Shown one piece after another: positions 1 through 7,892 of a stretch of 64,000 bases of DNA. This stretch comes from Nocardia niwae NBRC 108934 = DSM 45340 (GTDB lineage: Bacteria > Actinomycetota > Actinomycetes > Mycobacteriales > Mycobacteriaceae). The stretch is from contig NZ_BDCK01000034.1 in assembly GCF_001613465.1 (NCBI RefSeq), positions 124,001 through 188,000 on the forward strand. Reading direction: 5' to 3'. Every line of letters begins with the position of its first letter. Within the stretch, counting starts at the first letter, position 1. The notes beneath the pieces are model-generated. The model was not told the DNA's origin and ran no database searches. It saw nothing but the letters and a program-made list of their open reading frames with translations. The translations under genes were made by a program, and so were the position numbers.

Positions 1-1
1 C

Positions 2-133
2 TACGCCGCCGCGCCGGAGCCGAAACGGCTCGTCGTCTTTCCCGGGGCCGGGCACAACGATCTGATCGTCGTCGGCGGGTCGGCCTGGTACGACCTGGTG
101 CGTACGTGGGCGGGTGCGCTCGTGCGGTCGTGA
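2..133 (+). CDS. Alpha/beta hydrolase, C-terminal end (partial)
   Basis: Only the last 43 codons of a gene entering from the left edge are present. The motif PGAGHNDL resembles the loop carrying the catalytic histidine of alpha/beta hydrolases, followed by a short amphipathic C-terminal helix (WYDLVRTW). In the family this His completes a Ser-Asp-His triad; the nucleophile would lie outside the window. Substrate cannot be inferred. Confidence 0.6.
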   Translation, partial: YAAAPEPKRLVVFPGAGHNDLIVVGGSAWYDLVRTWAGALVRS

Positions 134-160
134 GCGGCGCGCGCTGCGTCCGGCCGTGCG

Positions 161-166
161 TAGCCT
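161..166 (+). promoter_or_regulatory. Candidate -10 box of a leaderless promoter
   Basis: TAGCCT lies exactly 6 nt before the ATG at 173. In actinobacteria a TANNNT box with this spacing places the transcription start at the start codon. No Shine-Dalgarno sequence lies between box and ATG. This is a prediction from spacing only. Confidence 0.35.
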
Positions 167-172
167 GGCGGT

Positions 173-691
173 ATGAGTGACAACAGCGAAATCGCGAGCC
201 GGTTGGCGGGGCTGTCCGACGCGGAACTCGCCGGGGTCCTGCTCGTCGCCACGGCAGGGCGTCCCGGTTTCGCGGCGGTGCACGCGGCGCTGACGGGGCT
301 GTTGGAGACCGGTGATGCGCGTGTCGCCGGAGATGTGACTCCTACCACCCCCGTCGGCGTCACTGCGCTTCCTCCGCAGGCCCCGCGGGCATCCGGGCAG
401 GTAGACGACAGTTCGGCGGTACCGGCGGTACCGGTACCGCCGCCGGGTATCGCCGCCGACGCCGGGAGCGGCGGGTATTCGGGTTCCGGTGTTCCTACTT
501 TCGAGTCAGTTCGCGATAAGGTCGAGCAGCGCTACGGCACCGCGCAGGGGATGGGCGAACTCGACCGGCAGACTCCCGTGGGACGCAGCGTGGACGAACA
601 ATGGCAGGCACGCGAGAAGGCTGCCCGTGAGCGCCTGGATCGGATCCGGAAATCGTTGCACGGCAACGACATCGACCCGCACCAGCCGTGA
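173..691 (+). CDS. Hypothetical protein with Pro/Gly-rich middle
   Basis: 172 residues, no family recognised. The N-terminal ~55 residues (LSDAELAGVLLVATAGR) look helical. Residues ~60-110 are low-complexity and rich in Pro, Val, Ala and Gly. The C-terminal ~60 residues are charged and helical. There is no signal peptide or membrane segment. It is followed after 45 nt by another hypothetical gene on the same strand, so the two may be co-transcribed. The start is supported by the leaderless-type box at 161-166. Coding is supported by GC-rich third positions and clean stop-to-start spacing. Confidence 0.7.
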   Translation: MSDNSEIASRLAGLSDAELAGVLLVATAGRPGFAAVHAALTGLLETGDARVAGDVTPTTPVGVTALPPQAPRASGQVDDSSAVPAVPVPPPGIAADAGSGGYSGSGVPTFESVRDKVEQRYGTAQGMGELDRQTPVGRSVDEQWQAREKAARERLDRIRKSLHGNDIDPHQP

Positions 692-736
692 GCCGGGCCG
701 CGCGCGCCGGACAACGACTGTGATGGGTGGAATTCG

Positions 737-1756
737 ATGAGCGAGCCGCGTGAGATCGCCGAACGGCTACTGGACGCCCAGGTGGAATTCCTGCTCGCGG
801 AGGTGACCGGCGAGCGTTTCGCGGAGGTGATCGCACGCGACACCGAGGCGGTGCTCGGGGTAGCCGACACGCTCGTGTTCCGGGACGTCGTGGAGATCGA
901 GCAGGCCAAGCAGACCGTCCGCACCGTCGTCGAGTTGATCGGCGGCAGTCCGGTGTTCGCCGACATGGTCGGTGTGTTCGCCGACTCCATCTACGACCGC
1001 ATCGCCGCCGACAACGACTACACCCTCGGCGAGGTGGTCGAGCGTGAGCCGGTGGAGGCGCTGCTGGAGAAGATCTTCGGCATGCACCAGGCGCAGGAGC
1101 GCATCCTGGACCGGCTCACCGAGAGCCCGCTGGTGGCCACCGTCGCGTCGAAGTTCGTGGACAAGCTGATCAACGACTTCATGCAGGCCAACCGGGAGCG
1201 CGCGGAGAAGATCCCGGGCGTCTCCTCGCTGATGTCGCTGGGGCAGTCGGCGGCCAATCGTGCCAAGAAGGTCGCCGACAGCACGTTCGTCGGCGATCTG
1301 GCGGGAAAGGGTGCGCTGTTCGCGCTCAAGCGCACCAACAACGCCATCCGAGAGATGTTGCGCGACGCGCCGGTGCACGCCGCCGCGATGGAGTTCTGGG
1401 ATCTGCACGCCGACGAACCGGTCAGCGGTCTGCGCGAATACCTCAGCCGGAAGGACCTCAACGAGCTGGTGCTGCTGTGCTACGAGATCGCCGTCACCAC
1501 CCGCGAGAAGGAGTACTTCGGCCTGCTCCTGGACGAGTGCGTGGAGGTGTTCTTCACCAAGTACGGCGATTACACCCTGGCGGCCATGCTGCCCGAACTC
1601 GGCCTCACCGGTGACGACATCATGAAGGAGATCCTCCGGTACGGACCGGCGGTCATCGAGGGCGCGAAGCGCGAAGGAGTGCTCGCCGGGCTGATCCGTG
1701 AGCGCCTCGCCCCCTTCTACACCTCCGACAAGGTGCTCGACATCCTTGCCGGGTGA
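737..1756 (+). CDS. Conserved hypothetical helical protein
   Basis: 339 residues, predicted mostly alpha-helical, without an obvious signal peptide or transmembrane segment. I do not recognise a domain. The N-terminus (EIAERLLDAQVEFLLAEVTG) and the long acidic/basic helices suggest a soluble, possibly scaffold-type protein. The ATG at 737 is preceded by GGTGGAATTCG, a weak ribosome site. It sits 45 nt behind the previous hypothetical gene and converges on the lipoprotein gene, leaving 13 nt between the two stops. Function unknown. Confidence 0.75.
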   Translation: MSEPREIAERLLDAQVEFLLAEVTGERFAEVIARDTEAVLGVADTLVFRDVVEIEQAKQTVRTVVELIGGSPVFADMVGVFADSIYDRIAADNDYTLGEVVEREPVEALLEKIFGMHQAQERILDRLTESPLVATVASKFVDKLINDFMQANRERAEKIPGVSSLMSLGQSAANRAKKVADSTFVGDLAGKGALFALKRTNNAIREMLRDAPVHAAAMEFWDLHADEPVSGLREYLSRKDLNELVLLCYEIAVTTREKEYFGLLLDECVEVFFTKYGDYTLAAMLPELGLTGDDIMKEILRYGPAVIEGAKREGVLAGLIRERLAPFYTSDKVLDILAG

Positions 1757-1769
1757 GGCCGAAGGCCGT

Positions 1770-2297
1770 TCATCTGGGCAGGGCGGGGACGATCGCTTCG
1801 CCGACGGTCGCGAGCCGGTCGCAGGGATTGCCGTCCGCGGTCTTGTTGACCAGCGTCAGTTGCAGCAGACCCTGGCGAGCGGGGAAGAGCACGTCGCACA
1901 TCTGATCCTTGGCGGCGTCGTCGACGCGGAACTGGCGTCCGGAGCGCCCGCCGATCGTGATGTCCTGGAAGTCGACATTGCCCGGCTTGCGCTCGAACTC
2001 GGCCACGGACATGCCGTTGGAGAACACGCCGAGGGTGAAGTCGGCGCCCTTCCAGCCGCAGATCTCCCACCCGGCCTGCTTCACCCCGCCGACACCGACC
2101 TGCTTGCTCGCCGGATCCAGGCCGGCGCTCGTCAGTGCGGTGTCGGGGATGCCGGTGCAGGGATCGAACAGCGCGGTGGCGGTGCTCGCGGCCGGTGTGG
2201 TGGTGGTCGCAGGCGCATCGCCGGACTCGTCGCCGCAGGCGGCCGCTCCGAGCACAAGTGCTATTGCCAAGGGAACCAACGTAATTCGGTGCGCCAT
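1770..2297 (-). CDS. DUF3558-type lipoprotein
   Basis: 175 residues starting at ATG 2297, preceded by a GGAGGG ribosome site. A longer in-frame extension exists but reads like non-coding sequence and would bury the signal peptide. The N-terminus has a hydrophobic stretch ending in the lipobox GAAAC, so Cys at about residue 21 would be lipidated and the protein anchored outside the cytoplasmic membrane. A Thr/Ala/Pro linker follows. The body contains a paired-cysteine pattern (FDPCTGIP, WEICGW, DQMCDVLF, GNPCDRL) typical of DUF3558 lipoproteins of Mycobacteriales. Molecular role unknown. Confidence 0.85.
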   Translation of the reverse strand: MAHRITLVPLAIALVLGAAACGDESGDAPATTTTPAASTATALFDPCTGIPDTALTSAGLDPASKQVGVGGVKQAGWEICGWKGADFTLGVFSNGMSVAEFERKPGNVDFQDITIGGRSGRQFRVDDAAKDQMCDVLFPARQGLLQLTLVNKTADGNPCDRLATVGEAIVPALPR

Positions 2298-2388
2298 CCA
2301 GCCCTCTTGCCCTCCGGGTGTGTCGCGCCGGACTGTATCAGAGTCACGCCGCGAGGTTTCGCGGCGGGCGAAGACGGGTACCAGTTTC

Positions 2389-2557
2389 CTCGTGCGGCTG
2401 TGCCGGCGGCCGCACTTCCATCGCCGAAATCGGTACCGCGCTGGAAGTCTCGATCGGGTCGGCACGCCGTCGTCAGCGACCGGGCCGCCCGACACGTGAT
2501 GTGCGCGCCGCCGTTGCCATCGAGAGGATCAGCGCCATTGTCCTGGCACTGCGACAC
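2389..2557 (+). pseudogene. Decayed DUF742 (cvnC) relic
   Basis: This stretch aligns to the 3' half of the intact DUF742 gene at about 6519-6700. Reading frames must be switched to follow it: VRLCRRPHF appears in one frame and SIAEIGTALEVSIG in another, where the intact gene has VRLCQRPHSIAEIGTALGVPIG uninterrupted (quoted here in two halves for the relic). A further deletion removes part of the segment after GVPIG, and the closing IERI block is present again near 2519-2533. The 5' half is missing. It lies directly before a full-length cvnD-like ORF, preserving the C-D order of a conservon. Confidence 0.8.
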
Positions 2558-3140
2558 GCGAACGCCGACCCTGCCGTCCTCGGTGAAGATCGTGGTGAGC
2601 GGTGGTCTCGGCGCCGGGAAGACGACCTTCGTCGGAGCCGTCTCCGACATCCACCCGCTGGTGGCCCGGGCGGAGACGGCCGAGCCGATCGTCGTCGTGG
2701 ATGATCCGGAGCGCCCGGCGGACTGGAAGCCGACCACCGTCCCCGTCGACGTGGGACGGATCGACCTGGACAGCTCGCTACTGCTGTACCTGTTCGGCGC
2801 CCCGGGTGCGGACGACCTCGCCTGGCTGTGGGACGACCTCACCGACGGTGCGCTCGGCGCGGTGATCATGGTGGACACCGCCCGCGTCCATGACTGCCAC
2901 CCCGCGCTGGACTATTGCGCGCAACACGGCACGCCCTTCGTCGTCGCGGTCAACCATGCCCTCGGCGGCGCTCACGCCGACCTCGGCGAGGTGCGGGCGG
3001 CACTCGCGCTCGCGGACTGGATCCCGGTACTGGAATGCGACGCCAGGCGCCGCGATTCGGTCAAAGACGTATTGGTCGCACTGCTCGAACAGGCTCTCTC
3101 GCACCGGGCGGATCACCTCGTCGCCAGAAGCGCGGGTTGA
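2538..3140 (+). CDS. CvnD-like GTPase paralog with degenerate G motifs
   Basis: Exactly 603 nt, the same length as the intact cvnD at 6684-7286 and alignable throughout without a gap. Taking TTG 2538 as start (also conserved in cvnD) gives 200 residues. The ATG used as an alternative start in cvnD is CTG here (2571); GTG 2583 is another possibility. The P-loop GGLGAGKT (22-29) is intact, but the G3 region reads APGADDL instead of TPGQDRF, and the guanine-specificity motif reads NHAL instead of NRFD. Nucleotide binding or hydrolysis is therefore doubtful. The frame is open while the neighbouring cvnC copy is frameshifted. It could be a diverged functional paralog or an early pseudogene. Confidence 0.65.
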   Translation: MSWHCDTRTPTLPSSVKIVVSGGLGAGKTTFVGAVSDIHPLVARAETAEPIVVVDDPERPADWKPTTVPVDVGRIDLDSSLLLYLFGAPGADDLAWLWDDLTDGALGAVIMVDTARVHDCHPALDYCAQHGTPFVVAVNHALGGAHADLGEVRAALALADWIPVLECDARRRDSVKDVLVALLEQALSHRADHLVARSAG

Positions 3141-3378
3141 GCGCGGCACGGAATGCTTCGGCTGCGGCCGGAGAATCGGGTCCAGCGCCACTGACGAATT
3201 CGCCGTCCGCGTCGTCGCTCTCGGAGTCGCGTCCGAAGCTCTCGTGGCGGAAGGGGTATGAGCCAACACTTCTCGGCGTTCGCTCGCGTGCGGCGGATGT
3301 CCGTTTGTCGTGCTCGTAACTCTTCGTTGCCAGTGTGTTTAGAAGTCCGCACACTGTCTGTTTTGTCCGATTCTCGCG

Positions 3379-3407
3379 TTGACGGCGCGGTTGCCCTGTG
3401 ACAGTTT
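3379..3407 (+). promoter_or_regulatory. Candidate conservon promoter
   Basis: TTGACG (3379-3384) and CAGTTT (3402-3407) are separated by 17 nt, about 60 nt before cvnA. The -35 is good; the -10 keeps only A2 and T6. The rest of the 328-nt gap 3141-3468 shows no convincing gene or RNA. Confidence 0.3.
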
Positions 3408-3468
3408 GCCCTTGATTTCCGTGTGCTCGCTGGGGAGCAGGCGCGGCGGCTGATCGGAGGAGCAGAGG

Positions 3469-5934
3469 GTGATGCGGTCACCTGGACGACCGGAGAATGC
3501 CGGGGGCGCAACGGTGGTCCCGCTCCGCGTTCCCGACGGTGAACGCCGAGTGCCGGGCAAAGGAATCGTGCGCCCGCAGACCATCCGCGGACAGCTGGCG
3601 CGCATCCTCGTCGTCTCGCTGGTTCTGGTGCTCGTCCTTCTCGGCGGGATGGTCGCGCGCGAGATAGACGCGTACCGCAAGAGCCGGGACACGGTAGCCG
3701 CGGTGTCGCTGGCGCTGGCGGTGCAGGATCTCGTGCACGAGGCGCAGCGCGAGCGCGGCCTGACCAATGGCTTGCTCGGCGGTGACCAGCGGTTGCGGCA
3801 GCCGGTCGACGACCAGCGCGGCGTGGTCGACCGCGCCCTACGTGCGTTGCGGCAGGCTTCGGCGGACGGCCCGCCGGGCGCGGAGCGGGTGCGGGCGGCC
3901 GCTCGGCCACTCACCGACCTGGACGTGACCCGATCGGGGATCGATGAGCGGCGCACTTCCCGGCAGGCGGCGTTCCAGTTCTACACCGACGCCATCGATG
4001 GGCTGAACCGTCTGTCGCTCGGCCTCGATCAGGCCACCGACCCGATGGTCCGGCACGGGCTGCAAGCGCTGCACGCGCTGGGTGAGGCCAAAGAGCAGAC
4101 CGCTCGCGAACGCGGCTTCCTGAACGGCGTCTTCGCCTCGGATGCCTTCGGGCCGGGCGAGTACGTGCAGTTCCTCGACATCCGGGCGGCCAAGCTGGCC
4201 GGTCTGGCGGCGTTCGCCCGCGACGCGACCCCGGTCCAGCAAGCGCGCATGGATGCCGTGCTGGACGGTGTGGACGCGGTCGCGGCCGCCGAGTCGGAGA
4301 ACATCGCGATCGCCTCCAGCGCCGGACCGCTGGCACGACCGGTCGATCCGATCACCTGGTGGGCGCGGATGACCGCGGTCATCGATGAGCAGCGCACCGT
4401 GCAGCAGGCCGTCGGCGACGACGTCCGGCGGCGGGCGGAGGCGCTGCGCCGCGCCGCCGCCCTGATCCTCGGCGCGTTCGTCCTCGCCGCGCTGGCGGCG
4501 ATCGCGGTGGAGGTGGCGCTGGTCGTCGCCGCGATGCGCGCGATCGTCCGGCCGCTGGCCACACTGGCCGCGGACGCCGACGACGTGTCGAGCAGGCGGC
4601 TGCCCGACGTGATCTCCGCTTGGCGCGCCGGTGACGACACCCGGCCGCCGGACCCGCCTGCGCCGGTGCGAGCGCCGCCGGGCGCGGGCGTCGAGATCGC
4701 CGCTGTGGCCCGAGCGTTGGATCGTGTGCAGTCCACCGCGTTCGACCTCGCGTCGGAGCAGGCGCTGGTGCGCCGCAACACCACCGAGTCGATGGTCAGC
4801 CTGGCCCGCCGCAGCCAGAACCTCGTCCGCCGCCAGCTCGGCCTGATCAGCGAATTCGAGCGGGAAGAGCTCGATCCCAAGGCGCTGTCGAATCTGTTCC
4901 AACTCGACCATCTCGCCACCAGGATGCGCCGCAACGCCGAGAGCCTGCTCGTGCTGGTCGGCGAGGCCAGTCCGCGCAGCTGGGCGGAACCGATCCCGCT
5001 CAGCGACGTCATCCGCGCCGGCTTGTCCGAGGTCGACGACTACCGCAGGGTGGCGCTGCGGCGGATGGACGATGTCCTGGTCGCGGGTGCCGCGGCGAGC
5101 GAGCTGGCCCACATGCTCGCCGAGCTGATCGAGAACGGACTGGCGTTCTCCCCACCGGATCTCGAGGTGGAGATCTACGGGCGTGCCGGACCGGACGGGT
5201 ACCTGCTCGCGGTGGTCGACCACGGTGTCGGCATGCCACCGGGGCACTTGGACCAGGCCAACGCGCGACTGCGCGGCGAGCAGGATTTCGTCGTCGCGCC
5301 CACGCGTCATCTCGGTCACTACGTGGTCGGCAGGCTCGCCGAGCGGCTCGGCATCGCGGTCGAACTGAGCCTCTCGCCGGTGAGCGGCATCGTCGCGCGC
5401 CTGACGCTGCCGCCGGGGGTGCTCGAGACAGAGCAGGAACATCGAGGCGACCCGCGTGAGCCCGCGCCCCACTCCGCCGGGAGGAGCGATTCGAGTTCGC
5501 TGATGTCGCGCCCGACTGCGACCTCGGGAGCTCACACAGCGATTCAGGCGGGGTCTTCGCCCGGCGCGCAGCTCGTTTCCGCGCGGGCCGAGCCCGCGGC
5601 GAGCATCGCCGCCGCCGAAACATCCCGCGCGGCAGAGAAGTCCGGTGCGGACGAACCGCCCCTGCGGTACACCGAGAACGGCCTGGTCAAGCGCAACAAG
5701 AAGGCCAGCGCCGCGACCACCGGCGTTCGTCCCGGCACGGCCCCCCGGCCGGAGCCGGCCCCGGCGGTCGAGCGTTCAGCCGAGCAGATCCGCGGCATGC
5801 TGTCGACCTTCCGGTCGGGACATCAGCGTGGCGCGTCCGCGCGGCACGTCGCCGAACGCGACGACCGCGTCCGCGCGGCCGGCGCGGCGCACGAATTACC
5901 ACCCATAGCGACCATGGCAGAGGAGATCCGGTGA
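3469..5934 (+). CDS. cvnA: Conservon sensor histidine kinase-like protein CvnA
   Basis: 821 residues. A cytoplasmic N-tail is followed by TM1 (~44-62), an extracellular nitrate/nitrite-sensing (NIT)-type helical domain (~65-325), TM2 (~328-355), a HAMP-like linker, a dimerisation region (LFQLDHLATRMRRN) and a HATPase domain with N-box ELIENG and G-box DHGVGM. The last ~170 residues are disordered and Pro/Ala/Ser-rich. In Streptomyces conservons the CvnA-like kinase works with the roadblock, DUF742 and GTPase partners as a membrane complex resembling a G-protein-coupled system. The start is GTG 3469 or ATG 3472, behind GGAGG at 3456-3460. It overlaps cvnB by 4 nt (GTGA). The environmental signal is unknown. 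Confidence 0.9.
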   Translation: MMRSPGRPENAGGATVVPLRVPDGERRVPGKGIVRPQTIRGQLARILVVSLVLVLVLLGGMVAREIDAYRKSRDTVAAVSLALAVQDLVHEAQRERGLTNGLLGGDQRLRQPVDDQRGVVDRALRALRQASADGPPGAERVRAAARPLTDLDVTRSGIDERRTSRQAAFQFYTDAIDGLNRLSLGLDQATDPMVRHGLQALHALGEAKEQTARERGFLNGVFASDAFGPGEYVQFLDIRAAKLAGLAAFARDATPVQQARMDAVLDGVDAVAAAESENIAIASSAGPLARPVDPITWWARMTAVIDEQRTVQQAVGDDVRRRAEALRRAAALILGAFVLAALAAIAVEVALVVAAMRAIVRPLATLAADADDVSSRRLPDVISAWRAGDDTRPPDPPAPVRAPPGAGVEIAAVARALDRVQSTAFDLASEQALVRRNTTESMVSLARRSQNLVRRQLGLISEFEREELDPKALSNLFQLDHLATRMRRNAESLLVLVGEASPRSWAEPIPLSDVIRAGLSEVDDYRRVALRRMDDVLVAGAAASELAHMLAELIENGLAFSPPDLEVEIYGRAGPDGYLLAVVDHGVGMPPGHLDQANARLRGEQDFVVAPTRHLGHYVVGRLAERLGIAVELSLSPVSGIVARLTLPPGVLETEQEHRGDPREPAPHSAGRSDSSSLMSRPTATSGAHTAIQAGSSPGAQLVSARAEPAASIAAAETSRAAEKSGADEPPLRYTENGLVKRNKKASAATTGVRPGTAPRPEPAPAVERSAEQIRGMLSTFRSGHQRGASARHVAERDDRVRAAGAAHELPPIATMAEEIR

Positions 5935-6359
5935 CCACCCACATATCGAGCGCCGACCAGCATACGTTCGACTGGCTGCTGGCCAACTTCGTCCGCGACA
6001 CCGACGGTGTGCGCGAGGCGGTCGCGGTTTCCTCGGACGGCCTGCTCATCGCCATGTCCGACGGCTTGGACCGCGCCTCCGCCGACCGGCTCGCCGCCAT
6101 GGTGTCCGGGCTGGTCGGGCTCTCCAGAAGCGCTTCGCGCAGCTATTCCTTCGACGGCCTGAAGCTGATCATGATCGAGATGACACGCGGATTCCTGCTG
6201 GTGTCCGCCATGGGTGGCGGCAGCTGTCTCGGTGTGATCGCCGACAGCGGCTGTGATGTCGGACTGGTCGGCTACGAGATGGCGGTGCTCGCCGACCGCG
6301 CGGGTGCGCTGCTGGATCCCGCGCTCATCGCCGAACTGCGTGAATCGCTGCGGCGATGA
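5931..6359 (+). CDS. cvnB: Roadblock/LC7 protein CvnB
   Basis: 142 residues, the full length of a single roadblock/LC7 fold (FDWLLANFVRDTDGV, then a beta sheet with AVAVSSDGLLIAMS). Bacterial roadblock proteins regulate small GTPases of the MglA/CvnD type, and in conservons CvnB contacts the kinase-like protein and the GTPase. The GTG start overlaps the cvnA stop (GTGA), and its own stop overlaps the cvnC ATG (ATGA), which implies translational coupling and stoichiometric production. Cytoplasmic, no membrane segment. Confidence 0.92.
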   Translation: MTTHISSADQHTFDWLLANFVRDTDGVREAVAVSSDGLLIAMSDGLDRASADRLAAMVSGLVGLSRSASRSYSFDGLKLIMIEMTRGFLLVSAMGGGSCLGVIADSGCDVGLVGYEMAVLADRAGALLDPALIAELRESLRR

Positions 6360-6700
6360 GACACCAACCGGCTCGGGACGACGACCGATTCGTGCGTCCC
6401 TTCGTGGTCACCGCCGGACGCACCACACCGCTGTTGGACGGATTGCGCGTCGAGACTCTGGTGCGGGCCGAGCCCGCCGCGCTGTCCGCCCCGCTGCGCT
6501 TCGAGCAGCGCACCCTCGTGCGGTTGTGCCAGCGGCCGCATTCCATCGCCGAGATCGGCACCGCGCTGGGCGTCCCGATCGGGGTCGCCAAGGTCGTCGT
6601 CAGCGACCTGGCAGCCACCGGACACGTGACCGTGCGCGCCGCCGATCAGCTCACCGCCGCCGCCATCGAGAGGATCAGGGACCTTGTCCGGGCACTCTGA
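6356..6700 (+). CDS. cvnC: DUF742 protein CvnC
   Basis: 114 residues with the standard DUF742 content: an N-terminal segment (FVRPFVVTAGRT) and a winged-helix-like C-terminal half (IAEIGTALGVPIGVAKVVV, then HVTVR). It is the third gene of the conservon, coupled to cvnB by an ATGA overlap and overlapping the TTG start of cvnD by 17 nt. DUF742 proteins always travel with roadblock and GTPase genes; their own activity is not established. A frameshifted relic of its 3' half is present at 2389-2557. Confidence 0.92.
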   Translation: MRHQPARDDDRFVRPFVVTAGRTTPLLDGLRVETLVRAEPAALSAPLRFEQRTLVRLCQRPHSIAEIGTALGVPIGVAKVVVSDLAATGHVTVRAADQLTAAAIERIRDLVRAL

Positions 6701-7286
6701 CACACGCCCGCCGACCATGCCGTCCTCGGTGAAAATCGTGGTCAGCGGTGGATTCGGTGTCGGGAAGACGACGTTCATCGGAGCCGTCTCGGAGATCGAG
6801 CCGCTGGTGACCGAAGCGGCGATGACCGAGGTGGCCCTCGGCGTGGACGACGCGGGGCACCGGGCGGACAAGACGCAGACCACCGTCGCGCTCGACTTCG
6901 GGCGCATCACCCTGGACAGTGCACTGCTGCTGTACCTGTTCGGCACGCCGGGACAGGACCGTTTCGTGTTCCTGTGGGACGACCTGGTCGACGGTGCGCT
7001 CGGTGCGGTGATCGTGGTGGACACCAGCCGCGTCGACGACTGCTATCCCGTGCTGGACTACTTCGAGGCGCGCGGCACGCCCTTCGTCGTGGCGGTCAAC
7101 CGCTTCGACGGTGGCACTCGCTTCGACCTCGGCGAGGTCCGTGAGGCACTCGAGCTCGAGACCTGGATTCCGGTGCTGGAATGCGATGCCAGGCAGCGTG
7201 ATTCGGTGAAGCAGGTGCTGGTCTCGCTGCTGGAACAGGTCTTGGCGCACCATGCGGATCACCTCACCGCCCGCGACGCGGGCTGA
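6684..7286 (+). CDS. cvnD: Conservon small GTPase CvnD
   Basis: 200 residues from TTG 6684, or 189 from ATG 6717. The TTG start is favoured because the paralog at 2538 keeps the same 11 preceding codons in frame, including TTG, but has lost the ATG. All G motifs are visible: P-loop GGFGVGKT, TTVALDFG (switch I), FGTPGQDRF (G3) and NRFDGG (G4, Arg in place of Lys). This is the Ras-like GTPase output of the conservon, expected to cycle between GTP and GDP under control of CvnB. Last gene of the four-gene operon. Confidence 0.92.
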   Translation: MSGHSDTRPPTMPSSVKIVVSGGFGVGKTTFIGAVSEIEPLVTEAAMTEVALGVDDAGHRADKTQTTVALDFGRITLDSALLLYLFGTPGQDRFVFLWDDLVDGALGAVIVVDTSRVDDCYPVLDYFEARGTPFVVAVNRFDGGTRFDLGEVREALELETWIPVLECDARQRDSVKQVLVSLLEQVLAHHADHLTARDAG

Positions 7287-7406
7287 GGGAACGGTCGATC
7301 GGCCCGCGCGGCCCGGCCACGACAGGGCGCCGCGCCGCCGATGAATTCACCGCGCCTGCGTCGTCTGTACTGTTACCCGGCCCTGACCAACACAAGGAGC
7401 ATCCTC

Positions 7407-7826
7407 ATGAGCAACGGCGCAGACCTCGCCCTCACCCACATCGGCGTGCTGGTCGCCGACCAGGACAAGGCCCTGGAGTTCTACCGCGACGTGATCGGCC
7501 TCGAGGTGCGGGCGGATCTGCCGTTCGCCGGTGGGCGCTGGCTGACCGTCGGTCCGGCGAAGCAGCCGGGCATCGAGTTCATCCTGGAGACCCCCGAGAT
7601 GGTGCCGGACGAGGCGGCCGGTGCGGCGGCGCGGGCGCGGCTGGCGAGCGGCGCGCAGGGCACGTTGATCTTCACCACCGACGCCGTGGACGCCACCTTC
7701 GCCCGGCTGCGCGACGCCGGTGTCGAGGTGACGCAGGAGCCGATCTCCCAGCCGTACGGGGTACGCGACTGCGGCTTCCGCGACCCGTGGGGCAATCACC
7801 TGCGCTTCTCCCAGCTTCCCGGCTGA
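7407..7826 (+). CDS. VOC (glyoxalase/bleomycin-resistance fold) protein
   Basis: 139 residues from ATG 7407, chosen because AAGGAG stands 6-7 nt upstream; the in-frame ATG at 7341 would add 22 residues without support. One VOC module pair is seen: LTHIGVLVADQDKALEFYRD at the start and GVRDCGFRDPWGNHLRFSQ at the end, which supplies the typical metal-ligand positions (His early, Glu/His late). The family includes glyoxalases, dioxygenases and antibiotic-binding proteins; substrate not predictable. A TACTGT box at 7367-7372 may serve as its -10, giving a short leader with a Shine-Dalgarno sequence. Confidence 0.88.
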   Translation: MSNGADLALTHIGVLVADQDKALEFYRDVIGLEVRADLPFAGGRWLTVGPAKQPGIEFILETPEMVPDEAAGAAARARLASGAQGTLIFTTDAVDATFARLRDAGVEVTQEPISQPYGVRDCGFRDPWGNHLRFSQLPG

Positions 7827-7880
7827 GCCGATCGCGGCCGGTGTGGGCCGCGTCGCATTCCCCGGCGGCCCGGCGGGCAA

Positions 7881-7886
7881 TACTGT
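7881..7886 (+). promoter_or_regulatory. Candidate -10 box of ppc (leaderless)
   Basis: TACTGT is followed by exactly 6 nt and the ATG of ppc, so transcription would begin at the start codon. No ribosome site precedes this ATG. A second in-frame ATG at 7905 has no better signal. Confidence 0.4.
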
Positions 7887-7892
7887 CTGATC

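Noticed and set aside
427..444. 18-bp perfect palindrome GGCGGTACCGGTACCGCC
   Set aside because: It lies inside a coding Val-Pro-rich repeat and is explained by the repeated codons, not by an operator.
1698..3140. A single 480-codon open frame covering the lipoprotein gene and the GTPase copy
   Set aside because: The first two thirds are antisense to the DUF3558 gene or lie in the cvnC relic; only the last 200 codons match a protein family.
3061..3354. 97-codon minus-strand ORF with YPFRHESFGRDSESDDADGE
   Set aside because: The middle looks protein-like, but it overlaps the GTPase copy end, has no ribosome site and no recognised family.
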